A DNA stretch of 54,790 bases. Origin: Moorena producens 3L. GTDB lineage: Bacteria; Cyanobacteriota; Cyanobacteriia; Cyanobacteriales; Coleofasciculaceae. The notes under the pieces were generated by a model that was given only the letters and a program-made list of their open reading frames with translations, made no database searches and was not told the DNA's origin. Both the position numbers and the translations under genes were made by a program. Numbering within the stretch: position 1 is the stretch's first letter; each line of letters opens with the position of its first letter. Shown in pieces: positions 33,066 to 42,291 of this stretch. Location of the stretch: contig NZ_GL890829.1 in the NCBI RefSeq assembly GCF_000211815.1, positions 21,960 to 76,749 on the forward strand, read 5' to 3'.

Positions 33066-34487
33066 ATGCTATCGACTCAACCCATTGAGGTTCACAATTC
33101 AGGGCTTCAGTATCTCAATTCATCTATCACTCCAGACCCAAACAATGGTGGGTCAAACCCCTCACCAAATCAGAAACTGCTACCTCTAACCGCCAAAGTC
33201 AACAGCCGTGACTGCTTGGAAATTGGTGGTTGCGATGTGACGACTCTAGTCGAGCAATTTGGCTCCCCCCTTTACATTGTGGACGAAGTAACCTTTAGAA
33301 CTGCTTGTCATCAGTATCGGGAAGCCTTTGCTAACTACTACCCCGGAGAATCCCTGGTTCTCTACGCTTCTAAAGCTTGGAATTGTTTAGCAATTTGTGC
33401 GATCGCAAACTCTGAAAGCCTCGGAATCGATGTGGTTTCTGGTGGTGAACTCTACACTGCTCTACAAGCTGGTGTTAGTGCTGACAAACTCTATTTCCAT
33501 GGCAATAATAAATCTACCAGTGAACTGGAGCTAGCTACCGAGATTTGCTGCACCATCGTAGTGGATAACTGGCTGGAGTTAAAAGCCCTGGCTTCTTTAC
33601 CACAAGAGAATATCCGGATCATGATTCGCTTGACCCCAGGGATCGAGTGTCACACCCACGATTACATCCGCACTGGTCACCTAGACAGTAAGTTTGGCTT
33701 TGATCCCGATACCTGGGATCAAGTTTTTACCTTTATCAGCCAACACCCAACCCTCAACTTTGTTGGTTTACACGCCCACATTGGCTCTCAGATTTTTGAG
33801 AGGCAACCCCATCAAGATCTGGCGAAAGTGCTAGTGGAGTGTATTGTTAAAGCGGCTGACTACGATTTGCCAGTACAAGAGATAAATGTAGGAGGAGGCT
33901 TAGGGATTTGTTATCTAGAATCCGATGACCCCCCTAGTATTGATGATTGGGTCAAGGGAGTCTGTGACTCCGTTGTTGCTGCTTGCACTTCTCGGCAACT
34001 CGTCCTACCGAAACTGCTATCGGAACCCGGGCGTTCCATTGTTGGTCCAGCCTGTGTCACCGCCTACACTTTGGGTAGTTCTAAAGTCATCCCCGAAATC
34101 CGGACTTACTTGACAGTTGATGGAGGTATGTCAGATAATCCGCGTCCCATTACCTACCAATCCGTTTATCGCTCTGTCGTTGCCAACCGGATGTCAGCTC
34201 CCCTGACCGAAAAAATCACAATTGCTGGTAAACATTGTGAATCAGGGGACATTCTGATTAAAGATGCCACCCTACCTCAAACTCAGCCAGGAGATATTTT
34301 GGTGGTAATGGCTACTGGTGCCTACAATTACAGCATGGCATCTAATTACAATCGGTTACCCAGACCAGCAGCAGTTTTAGTCAAGGACGGAGAAGCCCAA
34401 GTGATTGTGCAGCGGGAAACTTACCAAGATTTAATTCGCCTAGATCGTTTGCCCGAACGACTCAGACCCAGAGCAGAAATTAGCTAA
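33066..34487 (+). CDS. lysA: Diaminopimelate decarboxylase
   Basis: PLP enzyme making lysine from meso-diaminopimelate. 473 residues from the ATG at 33066. LYASKAWNCLAI holds the Schiff-base Lys; other fold III signatures are HIGSQIF, EPGRSIVG and the Cys-containing CESGDIL. Open frame extends to 32964, but those residues would overlap the rimI coding start and are not family-like, so 33066 is chosen. A ~30-residue N-terminal tail is normal in cyanobacteria. Confidence 0.95.
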   Translation: MLSTQPIEVHNSGLQYLNSSITPDPNNGGSNPSPNQKLLPLTAKVNSRDCLEIGGCDVTTLVEQFGSPLYIVDEVTFRTACHQYREAFANYYPGESLVLYASKAWNCLAICAIANSESLGIDVVSGGELYTALQAGVSADKLYFHGNNKSTSELELATEICCTIVVDNWLELKALASLPQENIRIMIRLTPGIECHTHDYIRTGHLDSKFGFDPDTWDQVFTFISQHPTLNFVGLHAHIGSQIFERQPHQDLAKVLVECIVKAADYDLPVQEINVGGGLGICYLESDDPPSIDDWVKGVCDSVVAACTSRQLVLPKLLSEPGRSIVGPACVTAYTLGSSKVIPEIRTYLTVDGGMSDNPRPITYQSVYRSVVANRMSAPLTEKITIAGKHCESGDILIKDATLPQTQPGDILVVMATGAYNYSMASNYNRLPRPAAVLVKDGEAQVIVQRETYQDLIRLDRLPERLRPRAEIS

Positions 34488-34590
34488 AAGCTAAAAGCTA
34501 AAAGCTAAAAGCTAAAAGCTATTGGTTGTTGGTGGTTGACTTTTGGGTAACCGCCAATCATTAACCATTAACCATTAACCATTAACTTTT
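34482..34590. repeat. Tandem 'aaagct' and 'attaacc' runs after lysA
   Basis: About five 'aaaagct' units directly after the lysA stop and four 'attaacc' units from 34558. The spacer contains nothing else before cdaA. Confidence 0.8.
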
Positions 34591-34670
34591 TAAGAGCTAA
34601 TCACTTGGCTGACGCTAAAATCAAGCCAGTTCGACTCCATCTCCATCCTTAATTCTTTCCTGAACGTTCA

Positions 34671-35591
34671 ATGCCTCCGTTGCCGGGTCCTGTTACTGAC
34701 CATAGCTGGGCTCAGTCATTGTTGCTTCACAGCATCGATGTTGGGTTGGTTCTAGCCCTTACTTATCTTGTGCTCCTCATCATTGGGGAGCGCCGCACAT
34801 TATGGATGGTTCGAGGGCTAATTGTCCTGATGTTAGCCGCAGCAGTAAGTAATAGGTTAGGGTTGACGCTATTGAGTTTTGTGCTAGAAAAGTTGGTGGT
34901 TGGCTCAGCTGTGGCAATGGCTGTCATCTTCCAATCAGAGTTTCGTCGATTTCTTGAACAGTTAGGTAGAGGAGAGATTGTGCAGTTGTTTCAAGGACAA
35001 CGACGTCCCACTCCTAAGCCTGACAGTGTAATCAATGAAATCGTAGACGCGGTCAAAGAGTTGTCTCAAAATCGAGTTGGCGCTTTGATAACTTTAGAAA
35101 CTAATGGTCCAATTGATGAGCGGGATGTTTCTGTACCGGGTGTTCAGCTAAATGCTGAAATTTCTAAAGAACTACTGCAAACCATTTTCCAAACAACTAC
35201 GTTGTTACACGATGGAGCGGTATTAATTCGTGGCTCTCGGGTTGTAGCTGCGGGGGTAATTTTGCCTCTTTCTGAGCGCACAGCCTCTCGGAAGCTGGGG
35301 ACCCGCCATCGGGCTGCGATGGGAATTACAGAACGTGTCGAAAATTGCCTTTGTATTGTTGTATCTGAAGAGACGGGTTCAATTTCTTTGGCGGAAAAAG
35401 GAGGATTGTACCGACCACTAACTAGCACAAAACTCAAACAATTGCTAGAGGAACGATTTTCCCCAGTCGTGGATCGTGAGGTAGTTGCTCCAGGTCTACG
35501 CAACCTAGGTCGCCAATTCAAGTCCCAGGGACGGGTGCTAGTTTCACGTTTCCTCCGTCTTCCATCATCAACGTCTCAAGAGAAAAAATAA
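34671..35591 (+). CDS. cdaA: Diadenylate cyclase CdaA
   Basis: Makes the second messenger c-di-AMP from two ATP. 306 residues: three N-terminal membrane helices (about 20-95) then a DAC (DisA-N) domain with the DGA motif in LLHDGAVLIRG and the RHR motif in GTRHRAAMG. Five bases separate it from uppS, so the two are likely one transcript, joining a nucleotide-signal enzyme to wall-lipid synthesis. Confidence 0.95.
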   Translation: MPPLPGPVTDHSWAQSLLLHSIDVGLVLALTYLVLLIIGERRTLWMVRGLIVLMLAAAVSNRLGLTLLSFVLEKLVVGSAVAMAVIFQSEFRRFLEQLGRGEIVQLFQGQRRPTPKPDSVINEIVDAVKELSQNRVGALITLETNGPIDERDVSVPGVQLNAEISKELLQTIFQTTTLLHDGAVLIRGSRVVAAGVILPLSERTASRKLGTRHRAAMGITERVENCLCIVVSEETGSISLAEKGGLYRPLTSTKLKQLLEERFSPVVDREVVAPGLRNLGRQFKSQGRVLVSRFLRLPSSTSQEKK

Positions 35592-35596
35592 CTGCT

Positions 35597-36337
35597 ATGC
35601 AAACTATCCTAAACAAATTACCAAGCGACCTTTCACCAGACCGTTTGCCTAGGCATGTGGCAGTGATTATGGATGGCAATGGTCGCTGGGCAAAACGCCG
35701 AGGACTACCTCGGGTTATAGGACATCGGCAAGGGGTGGAGGCTCTCAAAAAACTACTTCGTTGTTGTGATGATTGGGGAATCAAAGCCCTGACCGCCTAT
35801 GCATTTTCTACAGAAAACTGGGGACGCCCCTTAGAAGAGGTGGAGTTTCTGATGACCTTGTTTGAGCGGGTTTTGGCTAGAGAACTTCAAGAAATGATGG
35901 AGGAGAATGTTCGGATTCAGTTTGTGGGAAATTTGACCGCCTTACCGCAATCGTTGCAAGCACAAATTGAGCACTCTATGAATGAAACTCTCAATAATAC
36001 TGGCATTCAGTTTACTGTGGCTACTAACTACGGAGCACGCCAGGAAATTATACAAGCCTGTCGAGCCATTGCTACTCAGGTACAGCTTGGTCACATCCAA
36101 CCAGATGACATTGACGAAGCCCTATTTTCACGCCATCTCTACACTGCCAATGTCTGTGACCCAGACTTGCTAATTCGCACTAGTGGGGAAATGCGCTTGA
36201 GCAATTTCCTGCTTTGGCAAATGGCTTATGGGGAACTTTACATCACAGATACCCTATGGCCGGATTTTGACCGTGGACAGTTTCACCGTGCTTTGTCTAC
36301 TTATCAGCAGCGCGAACGTCGGTTTGGAAAAGTCTAA
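35597..36337 (+). CDS. uppS: Isoprenyl transferase (undecaprenyl diphosphate synthase)
   Basis: cis-Prenyltransferase that builds undecaprenyl diphosphate for peptidoglycan and glycan export. 246 residues: VAVIMDGNGRWAKRRGLPRVIGHRQGVEAL (catalytic Asp), TAYAFSTENWGRP and DLLIRTSGEMRLSNFLLWQMAYGELYITDTLWPDF. RTSGEMRL is a mild variation on the usual RTSGEQRI. The stop at 36335-36337 lies only two bases before the TTGAC end of a TnpB element, so the insertion spared the gene by a hair. Confidence 0.95.
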   Translation: MQTILNKLPSDLSPDRLPRHVAVIMDGNGRWAKRRGLPRVIGHRQGVEALKKLLRCCDDWGIKALTAYAFSTENWGRPLEEVEFLMTLFERVLARELQEMMEENVRIQFVGNLTALPQSLQAQIEHSMNETLNNTGIQFTVATNYGARQEIIQACRAIATQVQLGHIQPDDIDEALFSRHLYTANVCDPDLLIRTSGEMRLSNFLLWQMAYGELYITDTLWPDFDRGQFHRALSTYQQRERRFGKV

Positions 36338-36339
36338 GA

Positions 36340-37690
36340 TTGACACTCCCTCACTAAATCACGCGATTATAGTGAGGGATTCTTAAGAGCATAAAACTCT
36401 TAATGGCTGAGCCAAACAGCCTCTAAACCCTCCAATAAAATCATCAGGCTTACTTGTATGTTTACGAATTATGTTTAATGCTCCGTTGCAATCGGCGTTG
36501 ATCAGCCAACCTTTACTAGTCCGGTATAATCCACGCTTTATTCTTTTCCCACTGAATGTGTAACTTTTGGGGTTATCAGCATTCCATACAGGCAATTCAT
36601 CTTTATCCAAGCTAGATGCTTTACTGGTGTAAGATTCCTCCTGTTCGATCAACTCAATCCCATACCGTTGACAGAGGCTTTCCAGCTTGTCTTTGAACAT
36701 ATAAATCGGAATTTGGGTGAATTTTTGATTGTTTCGCTTGCCCATATTGACCCTCTGTTTTAGGTCAGGGTTGTACCCGATAACAATCTTGCTGATTTTG
36801 TTCTGTCTGCACCAACTTACAACATATCTAGCGGCTTTTTTGGTAAAATCTCTGATTTTGTGATTACGTTTTCTTAATAGCCTAGCCTGTCGATTGGTTA
36901 AGGTTTTAATACCTTGCAAGTCCTTAATAGACTGAAGTTTGGCGTTGCGTTTGTTATAGAACTGATTCTCAGACTTGATTCTTTTACCGTCAATAATAAA
37001 TGACTTCTGAGTAGTACTAACACACGTAGCAAAATTATCAAGCCCCAAATCTATTCCTAAGACCTCACCAGTTTGCTCAACTTGGGTTTCAGGGTCATCC
37101 TCATAGCAATAGCAAACATCGAAGTACCTAGCGTTCTACTTAGGAAGAACTCGGATTTCTTTAACTGTTTTAGATCTAAGCCTTTCTGGAATAGTAAACT
37201 GAACTATTCCATAGTCTTTTTTGAACTGGCGAGACATAGGGACAGTAAATACCCAGTTTTTTTCCGGCAGTTTACTCCAGTCACGCTTCCTTATAGGATA
37301 GGGATAACAAGAATGAAGTACCCGTCTTTGGGAAGGTAATTTGGAATCTTGACTTTTTTCTGGTAACCGACCTTAGATTTAAGTTTGATCAGACCAAAGA
37401 AAGACTTAAAGGATCTATCAACAATCTTTAAGGTCTGTTGAGCAATATCAGTCGGCAATAATTTGTAGTTTTCATTATCTTTTGAGTGGTGATAATTACT
37501 TTCGTATCGTAGATGTTTCCGTTCTTGAAAAAAGTATTGACGGACATTATAAAGTCCCACATTGAACATATTTTTGCTCAAGTGACACATCTGCCTGAGA
37601 GCATCAGACTGTTGCTTGTCCAAACGAAGATTATTAACTTGAGTTAGCATTCAGTATTCCCGCTCCCGACACTACTATTATAGCGGGAAT
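36340..37690 (-). mobile_element. IS200/IS605-superfamily TnpB-only element no. 4 (decayed)
   Basis: Right end TTGACAC (36340) plus hairpin 36348-36378 (CCCTCACTA, AATC-acgc-GATT-A, TAGTGAGGG). The opposite end has ATTCCCGCT...AGCGGGAAT (37656-37690). The included tnpB is broken. Confidence 0.75.
36383..37650 (-). pseudogene. tnpB: TnpB-related pseudogene, same divergent subgroup as 19634-21022
   Basis: N-terminal piece 37650-37291 (MLTQVNNLRLDKQQSDALRQM...FKSFFGLI...IPNYLPKDGYFILVIPIL), then a frame-shifted gap 37290-37050, then 37048-36383 with GLDNFATCV (RuvC-I), IVIGYNPDLKQRVNMG (no canonical Glu), EEESYTSKASSLDKDELP-like segment (no zinc-ribbon CxxC) and INADCNGALNI (RuvC-III). Two or more frame changes make it non-functional. 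The C-terminal RGCLAQPLRVLCS is read from near the hairpin. Confidence 0.8.
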
Positions 37691-37742
37691 CTACAGAACA
37701 CGCAACAGATCCAGTCTCCAATTCCCAAGGGTCAGAAGTTAC

Positions 37743-37768
37743 CCCAGCGAGCAATCCCTCGCTGGGGC
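37743..37768. terminator. Perfect 10-bp stem hairpin
   Basis: CCCCAGCGAG and CTCGCTGGGG with a 6-base loop. It could terminate transcription, but it directly abuts a repeat element. Confidence 0.45.
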
Positions 37769-37905
37769 AGCCTTTATGGTTGGGAGGCTTGGCTGAAAAG
37801 GGTTAAAACTTTGAGGCGCGACCCATGGCGAATTTAATTCGCCTATGGAAAGCGCGCCTCCATGATTAAGGCTGCCTTATTTTAAGGTTTCGTCTCCGGG
37901 CTGTT
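37757..37905. repeat. Covarying-stem hairpin element copy 4 with nested insertion
   Basis: Stem GGCAGCCTT/AAGGCTGCC; loop carries TTTATGGTTGGGAGG...AAAAGGGTTAAAACTTT, the reverse complement of the copy 1 loop, and the right flank is TAAGGTTTCGTCTCC. A 46-bp AGGCGCG...CGCGCCT double palindrome (37814-37859) is inserted within the loop. Confidence 0.78.
37814..37859. repeat. 46-bp double-palindrome unit nested in hairpin element
   Basis: Outer arms AGGCGCG/CGCGCCT, inner GGCGAATTTAATTCGCC. Both arms differ together from the copy at 18457-18502 (AGGTGCG/CGCACCT). Confidence 0.78.
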
Positions 37906-38125
37906 TGGGTCACCTGCGGGAGCACTTTATACGCCCCGTCTCCCGCGCTTCATGCGCGGGTATAACGGGAGTCCCCTTGGAGTTGAACGATGGTTAAAGG
38001 TTTTTTAGTTGCTCGCCTTTGGCGTCCCTTGTAGGGTAGGTTTTTTCGTTAAAGGTTTTTTAGTTGTTCGCCTTTGGCGTTACCGTAGAGTAGGTTTCAG
38101 GTTCAAGGTTATAGCTTATAAAAGC

Positions 38126-38232
38126 TATAGCATTTCTCATAGTTATGAGGTACATTCAATTTTCATTGACCCGACTCCCTACTCCCTCAAACCCAAAGGG
38201 TGGGGTACCTCACCCCATTGAAAACTGCTATA
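38126..38232. mobile_element. TATAGC-ended MITE, 107 bp
   Basis: Left TATAGCATTTCTCATAGTTA, then GAGGTACA; right end reads TATAGCAGTTTTCAATGGGG, then GAGGTACC on the other strand. It matches the ends of the element at 18402-18649. Confidence 0.65.
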
Positions 38233-38393
38233 GTTGGAACATTCAACCTTCAACCTTCTAACCTTCTAACCTTCAACATTAAACCTTCAACATTAAACCT
38301 TCAACCTTCAACCTTCAACCTTCTAACCTTCGCCTTTCGGCCACGCTACGCGAACAACCTTCTAACTTTCAACTCAAGCAGACCCTTCACCGA

Positions 38394-38666
38394 CTAAGGA
38401 CCACAGAAAACTGCATCTTCTATATCTTTGCGGCTGAGGGAATACTTGAACGATCGTTGAATATCTTGTCCATCTTCCCCAGACTTGAGGTAGCGCACGA
38501 TTAACTCCTCTACCTCAAGGCAAAGTTCGGCTTTCCAGGTAGGTCGATCAACACGCCAGCAATGTAGATCCTTACTGTCTTGTTCACATCCTAGTCTTTT
38601 CAGCCACCTCTCTATTTCAGGTAGAGGGTGGTTATACAAGGGGGTATCACCTGGCGGAAGTGTCAT
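38394..38666 (-). CDS. DUF3143 family protein
   Basis: 90 residues: LPPGDTPLYNHPLPEIERWLKRLGCEQDSKDLHCWRVDRPTWKAELCLEVEELIVRYLKSGEDGQDIQRSFKYSLSRKDIEDAVFCGP. It matches the cyanobacterial DUF3143 family well over its full length. Function unknown. It follows a J-domain gene on the same strand. Confidence 0.85.
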   Translation of the reverse strand: MTLPPGDTPLYNHPLPEIERWLKRLGCEQDSKDLHCWRVDRPTWKAELCLEVEELIVRYLKSGEDGQDIQRSFKYSLSRKDIEDAVFCGP

Positions 38667-38864
38667 ATCGAGTCCGATTAACTATTTATAATTATTGGTG
38701 GTACATCAGTATAAAATTTAAAATTGTCAATGGTCACCTGACAATTTTAAATTAACAATTAACACAATTAAAATTTATGGTATCAACCCTATTATAAGGG
38801 ATTAACTAGAATTATAAGGGATTAACTAGAATTAATATTCTAAGTTATTCTTGATCAGTTATTC

Positions 38865-39479
38865 TTAGGAATGGTTTATCTGGAGATTTTGGGCTGATTG
38901 GTTATTAACCGGTATTTGACTATCCAAATTATCAGGTTTCGCCTGTTGAATAGAATTAATCTCGGGTAAGGTAAGCAAATCATGACCACTGGGTTTAGAA
39001 ATTAGCAGAGCAGATTCACCTTGGGTTAATCCAATAGCTATGGCTAGTAGTAAGCAGCCTAAAAAGGTTAGTCCTAAAATGAATAGGACAAAAATCTCCC
39101 CAGCTGAAAGGGGGCGGTCAGTGGGATCAAGGTAAGCTGAGGACGAGGATCTTGGTGGCTTTTGATTAACTGGATTGTTTAAACTAGGGGGTGGCTGAAT
39201 AACATTGAGGCGGGAATAACCAATTTTTTGGTCATACATTGCTCGTCGCTCTGGATTACTCAGGGTAGCATAGGCTTCGTTCAGCTTTTGGAATTTAATC
39301 GTGGCACTTTCAGTGGGTAAGTCGGTTGTATCAGGATGATAGCGCTTACTGAGTTGCCGATAGGCACGTCGGATAGCTATGGGTGATGCACTAGGGTGCA
39401 ATCCCAGTATTTCGTAATAGCTCGTGGGGTTTGAGCTTTGGGGATTCCTAATGTTTTGTCTGACCCGATCTTTTGCCAC
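38865..39479 (-). CDS. J-domain protein with C-terminal membrane anchor
   Basis: 204 residues. The J domain (about 20-85) contains the HPD triad (KRYHPDTTDLP) needed to stimulate DnaK. Linker, then one membrane helix (about 132-155, IFVLFILGLTFLGCLLLAIAIGL), then a polar tail. It would recruit an Hsp70 to a membrane; the target is unknown. It lies upstream of and in the same orientation as the DUF3143 gene. Confidence 0.85.
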   Translation of the reverse strand: MAKDRVRQNIRNPQSSNPTSYYEILGLHPSASPIAIRRAYRQLSKRYHPDTTDLPTESATIKFQKLNEAYATLSNPERRAMYDQKIGYSRLNVIQPPPSLNNPVNQKPPRSSSSAYLDPTDRPLSAGEIFVLFILGLTFLGCLLLAIAIGLTQGESALLISKPSGHDLLTLPEINSIQQAKPDNLDSQIPVNNQSAQNLQINHS

Positions 39480-39697
39480 CGCAGTTTTATCCTAACTGGT
39501 TAGACAACGCTTTCGATTATTGTGACATCTGGAAGGATGCTGAGCTTTTAATCCTCACACAAAACCCGACAATTCCGGTAAACCAAGGTTAACTTCGTGT
39601 ATTCTAAGGAGCATGGGAGCGGTTATCCTGACTCGTGCTTAGACGACTCCTTTTCAACTAAGGTTTAGCCAATTCCCTTATATAGAACTCAGGTAGG

Positions 39698-41008
39698 TTA
39701 AATGTGACATGCCACGCCACGAATTGCTGACAACAACAGCCATCCCAAGGTATTAACCCGAAAATCAAACAGAGTTACATCCAGCAGATTGAATAGAGTA
39801 CAGCTGCCAAAAGCCACCAGATAACTGAACAGAATTAAGTTGTCTTGATGCCAATCTTGTCTAGTGGTAGGGGTCGCAACGGTTGACCAAACCCTTAATA
39901 GTTGGATACCTTCAACCATAATCCAGCCAACTAATCCACTCAACATCAGTGTGCCTGGGATGCCAGTTTCAGCAGTCAACATTAGAGGTAGATTATGGGG
40001 ATGACCAAGCCAGACTTCCATTTGTGACTGGTAAAGAGGAGTGAAATTGCGTAACCCCCAACCCAACCAGGGACGTTCCTGAATCATTGACCAAGTAAAT
40101 TGCCACTGGGTTGTCCTCAAGGTAGCGATGGGCCGGTCGGGATACAACTGGTCAGACAATCGCATCCAAAAGTATGCTGGGACAATACTACGCAGCCATT
40201 GACGCCCTAGCATTGGACCAAATGATGCCCACAGAACACTACCAACAGCAGCAGTAACTGCTGTGACCAGCCAGTACCAACCTAAGTAAAGGGCAAAGGC
40301 AAGGCAAGCCAAAACAGCGATTATCCAAGCATTGCGGGAGTTGGTCAAAACTAGTGCGATCGCATTACCGATCACCACCACACTCAAGAACAACAGCGGA
40401 TAATCGAATCGATGCCAGCTCCAACGCCTAGCTTGAAACCTCTCAATCCACAGCCCTATCCCTAAAATTAATGGTATTTGTAGATAAGCGGCTAGGATAT
40501 TGGCATACAAAAACACTGAATCCATCCGACCTGGAGGATTCCCGTTAGCTACCAAGGTTGAACCAAAGACTAGTGATAATAGTTTTGGGCTAGTCCAACC
40601 CAAAACCATCTGAGCAAAACCCATTATAGTTACTGCTAGGGAAGGAATAACTAGAATCCAGGCTAATTGCCTCAGCTGTGCTGGGGTTTTGATTAGGGTA
40701 GACAAACCAGCGAAAACGGCGAAGAAGGGGATAAAATTCCCTAAACCTAGGAACGCTTCTGTGGGGTTAAATGCTAAGCTAGCAGTAATGAGCAGCCAGA
40801 TACTCAAAATAGCCAATCCCCAGTTTAGGGGTTTTGAGATTATACTGGTGTACTTTTGCCGCCAAGTATCTCCCACAGCTAGAACTAACCCCACTGCGCC
40901 TAAAGCTGGAAATAGGGGAAAGATAAGAGTTCCCAGCTTAGCGCACTTCCAACCTATTTGTAGGTGATTGTTTGGATGTCTATTCTTTCCCAAGAACCAA
41001 TTAACCAC
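39698..41008 (-). CDS. IctB-family / O-antigen ligase-like membrane protein
   Basis: 436 residues with ten or more hydrophobic helices and, near the C-terminus, RPWLGWGLRNFTPLYQSQMEVWLGHPHNLPLMLTAETGIPGTLM, the signature of the Wzy/WaaL-like ligase family (GHPHN). In cyanobacteria these are often labelled putative bicarbonate transporter IctB, but the fold suggests glycan ligase or polymerase. No direct functional evidence. Confidence 0.8.
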   Translation of the reverse strand: MVNWFLGKNRHPNNHLQIGWKCAKLGTLIFPLFPALGAVGLVLAVGDTWRQKYTSIISKPLNWGLAILSIWLLITASLAFNPTEAFLGLGNFIPFFAVFAGLSTLIKTPAQLRQLAWILVIPSLAVTIMGFAQMVLGWTSPKLLSLVFGSTLVANGNPPGRMDSVFLYANILAAYLQIPLILGIGLWIERFQARRWSWHRFDYPLLFLSVVVIGNAIALVLTNSRNAWIIAVLACLAFALYLGWYWLVTAVTAAVGSVLWASFGPMLGRQWLRSIVPAYFWMRLSDQLYPDRPIATLRTTQWQFTWSMIQERPWLGWGLRNFTPLYQSQMEVWLGHPHNLPLMLTAETGIPGTLMLSGLVGWIMVEGIQLLRVWSTVATPTTRQDWHQDNLILFSYLVAFGSCTLFNLLDVTLFDFRVNTLGWLLLSAIRGVACHI

Positions 41009-41025
41009 TAACCACTACTATCAAT

Positions 41026-41883
41026 CTAAACTGGTTCCCAGCACTCAGCACGAGTCAGGCGAATTTGTGCTAAGGTTAAGATTGTTGGAATAATCCGACC
41101 GTAGTTGGTTGCGATCGCTCTCCAGCCTAAGTCAACGAAGAAATAGCTCCACATGATCGGACCTAGGCAGGCAAAAACACTCCGAGTAACCCCATAACGA
41201 GCAGCACTGAGTGCCATTCCCTGTCGTGCTGTTTGTACTGTCAAGTAGTTCTGAAACTGAGCTGCTGCTGCCAAACCCCCCTTCACTAGGGCTTGTTTAG
41301 CCACCTGATAGCGAGCGAAATGCAGGGCAAACTGGCGTGCCACCTGTTGCAGTATTATTGGCTTTAGAATCGAGGTCAATGCTAGGGCGCTACCACCTTT
41401 GAGTAAAAAGTCGATAGGATTGTGCTGGATTTGTACAGGTAAGGGTTCAGGGAGTTTTGACTTAGCTAAGCATTTCTGTACCTGTACTGTTAGGGATTGC
41501 TGCTCTTGGGTTGGTAAGCGTTTCCAGGTTTTCTCCATTAGGTGAAGAAATATTTCTGCTTCCAAGTCAGTTGTAGTCAGACGTTGAGAATAAGGAATTT
41601 TGAGGTAACGACAAACTTGAATCAGGGCTTGTCGGTAGGTTACTTCACTCGTGCGTCCCTTGAGTACTGTTACCCCATCTGCTGCCAAGAAGCGAAATCG
41701 GTCTTCCAGGGAATCCAACCAAGCTTCACGGTTTTGGCTTTGGATATCGATTGGGTCAGGGAGCTGAAGGTAATCTAAAGGATTAAACCTACGACAGAAT
41801 AGAATGTCTGTCACTTGTTGTAATTCTTCAACGGTTGCTAACTCTAACGCAGTTCTCAGCTCATCCAACGTTCTTCCCTCCAC
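41026..41883 (-). CDS. YaaW-like conserved protein
   Basis: 285 residues. N-terminal helical part (ELRTALELATVEELQQVTDILFCRRFNPLDYLQLPDP), a middle part (QALIQVCRYLKIPYSQRLTTTDLEAEIFLHLMEKTWKRLPTQEQQSL) that resembles YaaW/DUF3944 proteins, and an amphipathic/hydrophobic C-terminal region (LALTSILKPIILQQVARQFALHFARYQVAKQALVKGG). Function unknown. Confidence 0.65.
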   Translation of the reverse strand: MEGRTLDELRTALELATVEELQQVTDILFCRRFNPLDYLQLPDPIDIQSQNREAWLDSLEDRFRFLAADGVTVLKGRTSEVTYRQALIQVCRYLKIPYSQRLTTTDLEAEIFLHLMEKTWKRLPTQEQQSLTVQVQKCLAKSKLPEPLPVQIQHNPIDFLLKGGSALALTSILKPIILQQVARQFALHFARYQVAKQALVKGGLAAAAQFQNYLTVQTARQGMALSAARYGVTRSVFACLGPIMWSYFFVDLGWRAIATNYGRIIPTILTLAQIRLTRAECWEPV

Positions 41884-41990
41884 AACCCCGTTTTTACTGC
41901 TGTCCTCTATTCTACTCCTATCATTTTTCTAGTAGGAGTTTGAATCTACTTTGATGTAGTAAGCTGTTAGGCCTTTGGCAGCTATGCTGA

Positions 41991-42045
41991 AGCGACGGCT
42001 GCGCCTTCATGGGGGGATTTGTCCCACTCGCGCTTTGCATCAAGA
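41991..42045. repeat. GC-rich palindromic element G1 (reverse orientation)
   Basis: Runs agcgacggctgcgccttcat to cgctttgcatcaaga, the reverse complement of the usual orientation, with a shortened centre. Confidence 0.7.
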
Positions 42046-42083
42046 TACGGAAAAGAGTTTCAGGTTTTTTTTTGATTTAATAA

Positions 42084-42136
42084 AGCGATGCAGTCGGCCC
42101 CACGCGGGTTTCCATCACTCGCGCTTGGGATCAAGA
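42084..42136. repeat. GC-rich palindromic element G2 (reverse orientation)
   Basis: Runs agcgatgcagtcggccccac to gcgcttgggatcaaga. It lies 38 bases after G1 in the same orientation. Confidence 0.7.
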
Positions 42137-42189
42137 CAATGTCGTTTAAATGCCCGACAGCTTATGAATGAGAAAAGGATGGTCGATAA

Positions 42190-42276
42190 CCCTCAATTCT
42201 TCAGCCTTTACAGGCAAGGGGTGAATCAAAGATGTAAGGATCTTGCCATCCGCTCTACCATTGAGCTACCTGCCCC
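42190..42276 (-). tRNA. Degenerate tRNA-like sequence (5' half only)
   Basis: Minus strand: GGGCAGG, TA, then a canonical D arm GCTC-AATGGTA-GAGC, a small hairpin, and TTTGATTCACCCC TTGCCT whose end can pair with the acceptor arm. No TTCRA T-arm is present. It is followed by the same GAAGAATTGAGGGTTATCG text found inside the neighbouring copy. Treated as a broken tRNA gene. Confidence 0.45.
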
Positions 42277-42291
42277 ATTTATTTGTTGGTG

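Larger units (their letters stand above)
37691..38393. other. Repeat-rich spacer between TnpB element 4 and DUF3143 gene
   Basis: About 700 bases without genes: hairpin CCCCAGCGAG/CTCGCTGGGG (37743-37768), covarying-stem element copy 4 with nested double palindrome, two or more 'gttcgcctttggcgttcccgtagggtagg' modules near 38021 and 38069, a short TATAGC element and a 'aaccttcaacctt' run. Confidence 0.7.
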
